From Palaemon carinicauda (lineage: Eukaryota; Arthropoda; Malacostraca; Decapoda; Palaemonidae), in the NCBI RefSeq assembly GCF_036898095.1, contig NC_090751.1:75411067-75475066 (forward strand): a stretch of 64,000 bases of DNA. The letters are read 5' to 3'. The notes beneath the pieces are model-generated. The model was given only the letters and a program-made list of their open reading frames with translations. It searched no databases and was not told the origin of the DNA. Position numbers and translations under genes: made by a program. Shown here piece by piece: positions 32,633-42,937 of the stretch. The first letter of the stretch is position 1, and each line of letters starts with the position of its first letter.

Positions 32633-34722
32633 AGCGGAAAGGAGTTTCCTCCCGCCGAAAGGCAATAAGACCATTATTGCTGGTGAAGAGGCCTCAAGGG
32701 AAGAGGTATATCTCCCACGGCACCAACCACCTTAGACTCTTCACTTTGCCTGGGAGACCCCTGTGGATGACTATCGCAGATGACGCGACCTCCGTACCGC
32801 GACTGTAGCGGGTTGTCTCTTCTTGAGGGGGAAGCGTAGTGTCTCCAGGCATGAAGCCGAAGCGACGCCCCGGTTCGGGAGAGATGTCGCCGTGTGGTTG
32901 CTTGAGTAGTCTGCGCCGTGGGAGAAGCTCTCCCGGGAGTTCCGTCAGGGGAAGCAGAGGATCCAGAAACCGTTCTGCGCATAGTCCCAGTGGAGCTCTC
33001 CTATTGAAAGGTTGACAGACAACCTGGTCTTGTTGAGACCCATTGTCCACAGACAAAAAGGAGGGAAGACGCAGGCGTCGAAGTCGTCCCACCATCACCG
33101 GAATGCATCTTGCCAGAGCCTCGGGGTCTGAGACTGGGGGGAAGAATAGCGGAAGCTTGAGGTTCCAAGCTGTCGCGATCAGGTCCCCCCGACCAGCACT
33201 TGCTGGTTACCCAAGGTCAAAGACCCCCAGGTACACTCTCTCTACGAGGCTCTGGTCGGATAGTCTGAGAGAAACATTCCCCTGCCTGGAATGAGAGAGC
33301 CGATGGTGGTATTGAGAGAATCTCAATCATCCCGGTATCTCTACTGTAAGATGTGAAGGTGTGAAAATGCGTCCCCTGATGGTTAGAATGAAGTCGACGC
33401 GCAACGGGGCGACTCGGCAGGAGCTGTAGGATCTGAAGAGGGGCTAAACTAAGGCCCCTAAGACTGCCTGAATGATGGAGAGGTATCCTTCAGGTCTTGA
33501 CCATAGGCCTGGACCGGAACATGCCCCCCCCCCCCCCCCTTTCCTTTGACGAGTTCGAGAACCGCATCAAGAACGTGGGGAAAGGACGAGAATATCCACT
33601 ACCATCAAGAGGCTCCATAGGTCAACACCCATTGCAGGTCTAATAGTTCCGCTGGTCCCCTAGGGCCAGGGAGTCCGGTTAAACATTCCCTGAAGCCACC
33701 GGAACTTATCCTGAGGCGACCGTTCGGACTATAGACGGGTCAATGAGGAATGAAGAACTAGGAAACGTTCCAAGGTAGGGCTGAAAGCTCTGCTTGACTG
33801 AGAACAGGTACTGCGACTCTCCTCAGTCTTGCCACAGTCAACCGAGAGGAAGGCTCGGAGGATGTGGTAACAGAAACTGGCGTCCCCAGGTGGTCATCCA
33901 TCCAAGCACCGACGTTGCTTAACCTCGCTGGACGGACGAGAAGCGGGGTTTCCAACGTGGTAAGGCCGTTGACTCAATATCATGGCCAGATACTCCAGAT
34001 GTTGAGGCAGAGGAAGAGAAGGCTCCAAGCAAAATACCATGAGCCCACACTCATGGTAAGCATCCGGAAGCTTGTCCCGGCGCTGAAGAAGGTCGAACCC
34101 GAGCCTACCGGAGTTGACCAGCCCTCCAAACACCAGAGGAGGCGGAAGCCGGCAGCTGAGCGGCCAAGAGGAAGGAAGGGAGAGTTCTCTGGGGAAACAA
34201 ACCTGCTATGCCACGGCGGGATAGCCACACTGCATCATAAGCAGGAATACTTGCAGTCTAGGCTGAATTCGACGAGCACCCTGGAAGATGGATGGAATGG
34301 AAACAAAGTACCCGTCCTTCCGATCCAGGGTTTAAGGAGTCCTGTCGCCTCGTTACCAGTCTGATCGATTCTGCTGGTCTACGCTGGCCGAAGTTTGTTC
34401 AACAAACTTGATCAGGGCTGAGAGGTCGACTACGGACATCCCCTCTCAGATCCTTCCTTACAAGAAAGGATCGACTGAGGGGGCCGGGGGTGAAGCCGTC
34501 GATGATCCTAAGGAAGACCTTCGCCTAAGGTATGGATCATTCTGCCCAACCGGGCAACTCTGCTGACGCTATGGCAAGAGGTTCAGAGACACTGAATTCG
34601 CTGACAGAGACGGCAGGCGCGATATCCTTGGCTAATCACAGAGATTGTGCGGGAATGGGCATCGGGAAGCTGCCATTCGGATGAGTAAACTTAAGCATCC
34701 TCCCAGCGAAAAACCTGCAATC
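32633..34722 (-). pseudogene. DIRS-like RT/RNase H relic (unit Q)
   Basis: Collinear with the unit P relic. The segment at 34133-33894 reads ECGLMV...QHLEYLAMIL, similar to the post-YLDD part of DIRS reverse transcriptases. The KDGYFQFPFHPSSR-like block lies near 34320. Poly-C runs at about 33523-33540 and 34754-34761 and many stops break the frame. Base 32632 region (CATTGCAGAGAGC) is the empty site of the LINE found in unit P. Confidence 0.55.
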
Positions 34723-36059
34723 CTAGAGTTCGTGAACTCCTTTAGGACTATGCCCCCCCCGGGGGAGTCTCCCGTGCCATCTGTTCCTGACAGGAGGAAA
34801 CTGCAATTGGACACCTTGTCCCAGTTGTCGTACCCGATAACTTAGGCCGACGTGGTTGAAAGAAAAGGGCACTGGAGCCCTGCAGAGTCTGGAAGAAAGC
34901 GCCTTGGAGGAGTGAAACCGGAAGTCGATTTCCTCCGCACAGCAGCTGTCTAAGTCTCTGTCCTTGGGCACAAACAAACTCTTCTCAAGGATGGAAGGGT
35001 GTCTGAGGTCGTCGACCTCCACAGATGAGACACCCGAAGGAAGCCCTCAGTCAGCGCGTCCAGATGGTACAACATCGAGCTTGTCCGCAAGTTAGATACT
35101 TAACGACGAAAGGCCAAGGTGCCTGAGCTCGAGAGGAGGAAAGTACCCTTGATCTTCCTGTAGCTTCCTTGAACCAAACCTCGGGCCGTAACCGAGGAGG
35201 GAAAGAACCTGGTAGGCTCCCAGAGGAAGAGGTAAGCAGTCACCCCTCGTCCGATGGAGAAATCTCGAAAGGAAAGCCCCGCCGCCAAAAATCCTTCCAG
35301 GTAATGACGGGGAAGGGCTAACCCAGGTTCAGGAAAGAGGAGTGTTGCTCAGATCTCCCTTAAGTTTCTCCTATTCTTGCAAGTGCCATGCTCTGCGTTT
35401 ACGGGGTGAGGCCGTGTTCTGGAAATACGCTCCAGAAGAACTCGCCAGGCTGGTCATGCTGCAAAAACCCCATTGGGAATCGTGGTCGCAATCGCCCTGG
35501 AGCCCTTGCGACGGAAATTCAAAGATTTTCGCGTGGGCGAACGTGGAAGCGCTCATGCGCGGTAACGCAAACGAAGGTGAGCGAAGGAGCGCAGCAGGAG
35601 GGCGAGCGTGGTAGGAAGGGCGAGAGCTGGTGGTCGGCGAGCGATAACCCATAGACGAGCAATGGATACTGCAAGAAATAAGCCGACATTTGTGCGAAGA
35701 AACACTGTTGGTTCGCGCGACGGAACACCATCCGTCCGCGCGATGGAAAAACCGTTGGTTCGCGCGTGGGCGAACATTGGAGAGCATAAGCGTAGACGTG
35801 TAGGCACGTGGGAGCGCGGGCGCACGGGCGAGCGGTCGCGTGGGCGTTAGCGCGATGGCGAGGAAACGCGCTGCCGCGTGGGCGAGGAAGACCGCTGGCG
35901 ATATGGATCAACAAGCGATCGTTGGTGAGCTGGTGAGCGCAAATGCGCAGGTTGGCGATGGCGCGTTGTGTTATGCCGACGCGATGGTCGAGCAGTTTGC
36001 GAAGGTGAGCGATCGCGAGCTGCCTGTGCAGGGGGGCGATCGCGAGATGGTGATCAGCA

Positions 36060-36985
36060 TGCGCCGAGTCGTGTGATGGTGATCAGCATGCGCCGGGTCG
36101 CGCGATGGTGATCAGCATGCGCAGGGTCGCGCAATGGTGACCAGCATGCCAGGGTCGCGCGATGGCGATCAGCATGCGCAGGTCGGCGGTCGCGCGATGG
36201 TGAGCAGCCTCTGCATGTGGGCGATCGCGCGATGGCGAACAGCATACGCAGTTGAGGGTCGCGCGATGGCGATCAGCATCCGCAGGTGTGCGGTCGCGCG
36301 ATGGCGATCAGCATCCGCAGTTTGAGGGTCGCGCGATGGCGATCAGCATCCGCAGTTTGAGGGTCGCGCGATGGCGATCAGCATCCGCAGTTTGAGGGTC
36401 GCGCGATGGCGATCAGCATCCGCAGTTTGAGGGTCGCGCGATGGCGATCAGCATCCGCAGTTTGAGGGTCGCGCGATGGCGATCAGCATCCGCAGTTTGA
36501 GGGTCGCGCGATGGCGATCAGCATCCGCAGTTTGAGGGTCGCGCGATGGCGATCAGCATCCGCAGTTGAGGGTCGCGCGATGGCGATCAGCATCCGCAGT
36601 TTGAGGGTCGCGCGATGGCGATCAGCATCCGCAGTTTGAGGGTCGCGCGATGGCGATCAGCATCCGCAGTTTGAGGGTCGCGCGATGGCGATCAGCATCC
36701 GCAGTTTGAGGGTCGCGCGATGGCGATCAGCATCCGCAGTTTGAGGGTCGCGCGATGGCGATCAGCATCCGCAGTTTGAGGGTCGCGCGATGGCGATCAG
36801 CATCCGCAGTTTGAGGGTCGCGCGATGGCGATCAGCATCCGCAGTTGAGGGTCGCGCGATGGCGATCAGCATCCGCAGTTTGAGGGTCGCGCGATGGCGA
36901 TCAGCATCCGCAGTTTGAGTCGCGCGATGGCGATCAGCATCCATAGTTGAGGGTCGCGCAATGGCGATCAGCATCCGCAGGTGAG
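36060..36985. repeat. Minisatellite, 34/35-bp unit, unit Q
   Basis: About 26 copies of GGGTCGCGCGATGGCGA + TCAGCATCCGCAGTTTGA. Most are 35 bp (TTTGA) and a few are 34 bp (TTGA), so the array is nearly homogeneous apart from the edge units with CATGCGC. It is roughly twice as long as the unit P array. The minus strand stays open through it. Confidence 0.95.
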
Positions 36986-37082
36986 CTAGTAGCTGGTGAA
37001 CCATGTTCCTTCAGAAGTGTTGGAGAACATTGGCGTGCCGGCTGTAACACACATGGGCGATCCGGAGATCGCCGAGAGACAG

Positions 37083-37165
37083 GTGATCGCTGGCGAGCTG
37101 ATGATCGCTGGCGAGCTGATGATCGCTGACGAGCTGATGATCGCTGACGAGCTGATGATCGCTGA
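37083..37165. repeat. 21-bp tandem repeats
   Basis: Five copies of GATCGCTG(A/G)CGAGCTGATG; unit P has only two at 29024-29060. The unit is a multiple of three and reads ELMIADE on the plus strand. Confidence 0.9.
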
Positions 37166-37469
37166 CGAGCAGAAGGCTACGCGTGGAAGCCTGCGCAAAG
37201 AAGAAGAATCCTTGACCCCGACCTGAACCGAAGTTCTAGATCGCGAGGGCGAACGTGGGCGCACAGGGCGCGTAACAGGAACCAACAGAAACCGCAGGGA
37301 TGATCATCTTGAAAGCGCTGACGAACAGGAGAGCGCTGATGAGCAGAACAGTGCCTGTGTGCTAACACTGAGCAGGAGCAGGTGAGAAAACACAGCAGAA
37401 GGGCGCTCAGGGAAACCCTGACACGCAAGGGAAGAACCCCCGTGGGAGCAACCCTTTGCCCCGAAGGGA

Positions 37470-37580
37470 TCGTTGTCCGCCGGAAGACTGATGTCCGTCG
37501 GAAGACCGCTGTCCGTCGGGAAGACCGCTGTCCGTCGGGAAGACCGTTGTCCGTCGGGAAGACCGTTGCCCGTCGGAAGA
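37470..37580. repeat. ~21-bp TCCGTCGGGAAGACCG repeats (unit Q)
   Basis: Five or six copies, one more than in unit P. The minus-strand translation gives repeated TVFPTD/GQRSS blocks. Confidence 0.85.
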
Positions 37581-39035
37581 CGAGATCAGACTGCTGTCCA
37601 TTTGCACCAAGGCAGAAGATCGAGAAAAAGGAGTTGTAGGCTGCAAACGGAGATCCAAAAGGGCGCCTCAAGCACCCTTATAGGGAGATGAGAGGCCCTT
37701 ACGACGAGGCGGACGGTGGGCCTAGCGGCGAGGGAGGCCAACAGCAACAGAAGAAACCTCCGAAGAGGAGTCTCTATGAGTGTACTCTCTCGCGAACGAA
37801 AGAGAAACACTTCGTGGAAGAGACTGGTCAGCCAGTGACCTAAAAGGAGCAATCCTCCGAAGAGGAGCTCCTGCAGTTGCCCAGCCCCTTGAGCGAAACT
37901 GCAGGTGCGACCGCTCAGCACCAAGAGCATAGTCGCACGAAAAAAAGGCAAGAGAAGAACCCCCAAAAGGGGAAAAACTCAAGCCTGGACAGGAAAAACT
38001 TCCCTTGGAAGGAAAGTTACCCGCCCAAGGAGGCAAGCCTCCTGAGAGTTCTAAAATAAACTGGAGAGCTGTCCGTCGTCACGGGAGTACTTCCAGTAGA
38101 AGGAGAAACGCCCCTGACGAAAATACAAGGGGGGGAGGCAGCAACAGCCGAATCCCCAGGACTCAACCAGACAGCTCACACCGTTGCCATATTACAGAAA
38201 CGAACTAGATTAGTAACTGTAAAAAAAAAAAAAAAATATTAGTACACATTCATTCCCCCGGGAAGGCTCCGAAGAGGAATCCTGGGGGAAAGGAACAAGA
38301 ATTACACAACAGGCACGTGCCCTCACAACCACTTACACTCGCGGAAGGAGAGCTGAAACCAAAACAGAATTATAACAATTATAATTATGTAACTATGTAA
38401 TTATGTAATTTAAAAATGAATGAATACTAAAGAAAGAACGAAAACCACGAAAGGAAACGTTCTACAAGCTGAAAAACAAAAAACAACTACAATTAGATTC
38501 ATAACTAATTGAGACAAACGTACGGCTTGCAACCCCCTCACACGGAAAGGAAGCTACAAGGCCGTAGTAACACGTAGTAAAAAGGGTGAACGACCTCAAG
38601 AGAGAGAGAGAGAGAAAGACATAAGTCAAACTCGATCGCCACCCATAAAATTACGCCGTGGTGGCCTAACTGCCGAGGCCTCCACGTAGATATCGTACAC
38701 TACACACACAAAGCTGAAAAGGAAACTTACTTATTTCTATACTCAAATATATATACAAACATGAAAACATGTTTACATATATATAGAGTAAAAGAAAAGT
38801 AAGCGATTAAGTAAAGACAAAACAAAACAATGGCTGCCAAGCGAGGACCAAGACAGAGACGTCTGTCACAGTCCGAGCCAAAAGTGAAAGTGAGTATTCA
38901 CCTGTGTGTGAGGGGGAGGAGGGGTAGCTAGCTATCACTCCCCTACCCCCCGCTAACTAGCGCGGGGGTAATACACACTCGTTAAATTCTAATGGCTTGC
39001 CTTTTCAGCTACGCTAAAAGTAATACCCTTTGTAA

Positions 39036-39127
39036 ATAGCGTGGTTTGTATTTCGGTTACGGAACAAAGCCTGGTTTGTATTTCGGTTACGGAACAAAGC
39101 GTGGTTTGTATTTCGGTTACGGAACAA
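39036..39127. repeat. 30-bp terminal triplication of family A
   Basis: Three adjacent copies of a 30-base unit GCGTGGTTTGTATTTCGG + TTACGGAACAAA (one with GCC for GCG) form the outermost end of unit Q. Units elsewhere have one copy of this end. Confidence 0.95.
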
Positions 39128-39137
39128 AAATCTTTTA

Positions 39138-39293
39138 ATATACTTACCCGCTGGTTATAAAAGAATGGCTAAAATCTCCTGACGCCCTAGCAGAAATTTC
39201 ATAATCTCGCGCAGCTTATCGCAGATATGCCAGATGTACACTAGCGCCCTCGCGGTACAACAGGTAGAACTATACTCACAAGCTTCAGATCTT
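39138..39293. repeat. Left inverted terminal repeat, DIRS family B
   Basis: TACTTACCCGCTGGTTATA through AAGCTTCAGATCTT is matched inverted at 45163-45320 over about 155 bp with a few substitutions (CCTAGCAGAAA against CCCGGCAGAAA, CCTCGCGG against CCTCGTGG). Confidence 0.92.
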
Positions 39294-39336
39294 CCAAGCC
39301 CCATGGTCTCTAGAGGGGAGGAGGGTGGGTTTTTAA

Positions 39337-39436
39337 CTTATATAACCAGCGGGTAAGTATATTCAAAAATTTATTTTTTTATGAAAATATCATTTTTAAA
39401 TATAAAACTTATCCGCTGGTTATATAAGAATGGCTG
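39337..39436. repeat. Internal complementary region, DIRS family B
   Basis: TATATAACCAGCGGGTAAGT (reverse complement of the left terminus) is followed by an AT-rich spacer, then AAAACTTATCCGCTGGTTAT (reverse complement of the right terminus, with the TATAAGAATGGCT extension). Confidence 0.85.
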
Positions 39437-39823
39437 ATTGACACCCCTTGGTGGCGGGTCAGAGACAGCTACATATTTGGAAATTCACTTAAGCATTACA
39501 CAAATAACTTAAGAAGTTCTCACCTGATAAGGAAGCTGACAGCAATGATACTCTGCCTCATTTCGTCCGCTATCCTTAGGAGATCCAGCGATCCCCTCAG
39601 GGGGCTGATGATCCCTAGGAGCTGTCAAACGGTACAACCACCTATAACATGGCAGGACCTTAACTAATACCCTTGTTCCGGGCATACTCTAGGAACAAAT
39701 GGACAACCTGACCAAAACAAAAGATTGCAGAAGACTGACGACCAATCTCCACATACAACCATAACTTTACGAGTTCCAAGAGATAGAAAAGGGGTATTAG
39801 GAAAATGGGAACGTAGTGGTAGA

Positions 39824-41100
39824 TCACTCACCTACTATCGAATTCGCTGCCACGAATAGACCCAGCGTATAACAGTCCTCATAGAGAGTCTGAACATGTT
39901 TCAAATAATGAGATGCGAATACGGACTTACTCCTCCAAAAGGTTGTATCCATCAAACTTTGCAGAGAACGATTCTGTTTAAAAGCCACTGAAGTCGCTAC
40001 CGCTCTGACTTCATGTGTCTTCACTTTGAGAAGCCTCTGATCCGCCTCATCACACTGGGCGTGAGCTTCTCGAATTAATAGCCGAATGAAAAAGGATAAG
40101 GCATTCTTTGACATGGGCAGTGAGGGTTTTCGAACTGCACACCACAGAGCGTCTGAGTCGCCTCTCAGACTCTTAGTTCTGTCCACATATAGCCGTAATG
40201 CTCTTGCCGGACAGAGCACCTTCTCCAACTCTTCTCCCACCATATCATAAAGATTAGGGATCTCGAAGGATTTGGGCCATGGGCGGGTAGGATTCTCATT
40301 CTTGGCTAAAAACCCTAATTGTAAGGAACAAATGGCTTTTCCATCCCGAAAACCAATGTTCCTGCTTAAAGTGTGAACTTCACTTACTCTTTAAGCAGTG
40401 GCTAGACTAACCAGAAACAAAGTTTTCAAGGTTAGATCCTTAAAAGAAGCGGAGTGTAAAGGCTCAAATCTGTCACTCAAGAGGAATTTAAGCACCACAA
40501 CCAAATTCCACGCAAGAGACGCTGATTGTCTTTTCTTGGTGGCATCAAAAGACTTAAGCAGGTCTTGCAGATCCTTATTATTGGAGAGGTCTAGTTCCTG
40601 TGCCTAAAAACCGTAGCCAACATATTTCTGTAACCTTTGATTGTAGAGGACGAGAAGTTATGTTTATTTCTAAGGTCTAGGAAGAAATCTGCTATCTGAG
40701 TTAAAGAGGTACTGGATGACGAAATCGCGTTAGCCCTACACCACTCTCTGAACAACTCCCACTTGGACTGATACACCTTGATGGTGGAAGACCACCTTGC
40801 TCTCGCAATAGCCTTGGCTGCCTTCTTCGAAAAACCTTTAGCTCCAACGAGTTTTTCGATAGTCTGAAGGCAGTCAGACGTAGAGCTCGGAGGTTTAGAT
40901 GGTTTCGAGCCAAGTGAGGTTGTCTGAAAAGATCTGGTCTTAAGGGAAGGCTTCTCGGGAAATCTACCATCCATTCCAGTACCTCTGGAAACCAGTTCCT
41001 TGACGGCCAGAACGGAGCTATCAGTGTCATCCTGGTTTCTTCGTGGGATACGAACTTCTGTATCACCTTGTAAAGAATCTTGAACGGGGAATGCATAAAC
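39824..41100 (-). pseudogene. DIRS family B tyrosine recombinase, one or two breaks
   Basis: The integrase of the element. The N-terminal SAM-like domain reads SKKAAKAIARARWSSTIKVY...WCRANAI in the frame 41271-40591. After a frame change near 40590 the catalytic domain continues through LATA, a TAA stop at 40393-40391, then RVSEVHTLSR (first catalytic Arg), to the open piece 40243-39824. That piece contains HEVRAVATS (His and second Arg) and FWRSKSVFASHYL (with the Tyr nucleophile). It ends LGLFVAANSIVGE. All four catalytic positions are readable. The single TAA just before the Arg box and the frame change are the only clear lesions. The N-terminus overlaps the RNase H tail in another frame, as in other DIRS elements. 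Confidence 0.85.
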
Positions 41101-42937
41101 CTCCATGTGCGACCAATTCATTAGGAAAGCGTCTATGTGCATGGCTTCGGGATCCGGTAACGGTGAGCAGTAACACTCCAGTCTCTTGTCTTTGCAGTTG
41201 CAAAGAAATCTACGAGAGGATGACCCCATAACTGCCACAGACTTTTGCAGACGTCTTGGTGTAATATCCATTCTGTGGGGAGAATCTGACCCCTCCTGCT
41301 GAGTCTGTCTGCACTAACAGTGTTGACCCCTTGAATAAACCGAGTCAAAAGTGTCACTTTCCTTTCCTCTGCCCTTATGAGAAGAGGTCTTGCTATATCG
41401 TACAGAGTCCATGAGTGGGTCCCGCCTTGTTTCGTTATATAGGCCAGAGCTGTAGTGCTGTCCACATTGATTTGGACTACTTTGCCCCGGATATGGTTTT
41501 CGAAGCCTTTGAGGGCCAGATGTATTGCCAAAAGCTCCTTTTGGTTTATGTGGAGATCTGTTTGCTCCACTGTCCCCGTTCCTGAGAGCTCCTTCTTCCC
41601 CAGTGTTGCCCCCCACCCCGAGTTTGAGGCGTCGGAACACAACACGAGGTTTGGGCTCTTCTGATATAAAGGCAAGCCTTTCTTCAGTCTGTGCTCGCTG
41701 TTCCACCTCTGAAGATGTGACTTTATGGAGTCCGTGATGGGAACGCTCTTCCTGTCGAGTCTGTCCCCTTTTTTCCAATGCCGATTGCGATGTAACCTCC
41801 TCAGAGTCACGAACTTCTCTAATGATGAGTCTCCCCAGAAGGCTCATCCATTCCCTTACGGAACTGAGGTCCTTCTTCATAAAAGCTTGGATTTTTTGGA
41901 GCTGACTGTATCCTCACAGACGACGAAAAAGCCCGAAAACTCCGACTGTGAATCTCCATCCCCAAATAAAGAATCTCCTGGGATGGAGTCAGTTGCAATT
42001 TTTTCAAACTCACCAGAAGGCCCAGTTCCTTGATTAATTCCAGTGCAATTCTCAGGTCCTTCAAACAGCAATCGGCTGAGGAGGCTCTTATCAGCCAATC
42101 GTCCAGGTACAGGGAGGCCCTGATTCTCCTCGAATGCAACATGCTTGCTACATTCAGCACGATCTTGGTGAATAATAGAGGAGCCGTGCTGAGACCGAAA
42201 CATAGGGCTCTGAATTGGAAGACCTTGTTTCCGTCCATGAATCTCAGATAACGTCTGCAGCTGGGATGTATTGGAATATGGAAATAGGCGTCTTGGAGGT
42301 CTAATGAGACAATCCAATCGCCCTGCCTTACCACCGCCAGAATCGTCTCCTGAGTCTCCATCGTAAACGTCGTGTTCTGGACGTAACCATTTAGAACACT
42401 TACGTCCAGAACCGGTCTCCACTCCCTCGAACTCTTGGGAACTAAGAAAAGTTGGTTGTAAAACCCCGGAGATGTTAAATCTTGCATTTCCTCTATTGCT
42501 TGTTTCTCTAGTAATAGAGACATCTGAAGCCGCATGGCTTGCTTCTTCGGTCCCTCCCTGTATTTGGGCGAAAGATCCACCAGATCTGTGACTAGTGGAG
42601 GAATTGATAGGAATGGGATCTTGTAACCCTCCTTTAACACTTGGACGGACCAGGGGTCCACTCCATTCCTCTCCCAGGCCTTCCAGAAGTAATTCAGCCT
42701 AGCACCTACTGCTGTCTGAAGGATAGGGCAGTCAGACTCTACCTCGGCCGGTCTTGGTTCCTCTCCTTCTCGGTTTGAAAGAACACCTTCCGGTAGGTTT
42801 ACCACGAAAGGACTGAGAATGTCGTACCCCAGAAGAACTTTCCTTAGGTTTACGAAATGAAAAAGCAGAAGGTAGAACTTTCCTGGCCATATTGGCCACC
42901 AAGTTATGAGTGGCCTTCTGGGTGAGAGCAGTGGCAA
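40860..42937 (-). pseudogene. DIRS family B reverse transcriptase/RNase H
   Basis: The frame 42937-41819 holds the RT: NQLFLVPKSSREWRPVLD, VSLDLQDAYFHIPIHP (first catalytic Asp), FRALCFGLSTAPLLFT and SLYLDDWLI (YLDD box), then LKKLQLTP...YLGMEI. A frameshift near 41880 moves to another frame (MKKDLSSVREWMSLLGRLII) and a second one near 41800 leads to 41810-41133. There the RNase H is seen: SDASNSGWGATLG, INQKELLAIHLAL, VDSTTALAYI and NTVSADRLSR, followed by the DFFAT element typical of DIRS. The tail PFKILYKVIQKF continues at 41096-40701 in the same phase. It would copy element RNA into cDNA; the two shifts inactivate it as read. Confidence 0.88.

Larger units (their letters stand above)
34723..38000 (-). 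pseudogene. DIRS-like gag relic (unit Q)
   Basis: Short minus-strand frames parallel those of unit P, with Ser/Arg/Pro-rich composition (for example 35022-34723, 37671-37177 and 37966-37586). The 34/35-bp minisatellite, a 21-bp array and a TCCGTCGG array all lie inside. No complete domain is recognisable, so the assignment rests on position and collinearity with units O and P. Confidence 0.4.
30993..39127 (-). mobile_element. DIRS-like family A unit Q (uninterrupted)
   Basis: The most complete family A copy, about 8.1 kb. The left terminal repeat is 30993-31245, followed by the internal complementary region (31246-31352), a recombinase relic, an RT relic, a gag relic with minisatellite, and a right terminus ending in GGTTACGGAACAAA (39030-39127). 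It is empty at both sites where unit P holds Tigger and the LINE. All coding relics are on the minus strand and all are broken. Confidence 0.78.

Noticed and set aside
28436..36985. CRISPR-like regular arrays
   Set aside because: The units are contiguous 34/35-bp tandem repeats with no unique spacers, in a eukaryotic retrotransposon gag. They are minisatellites.
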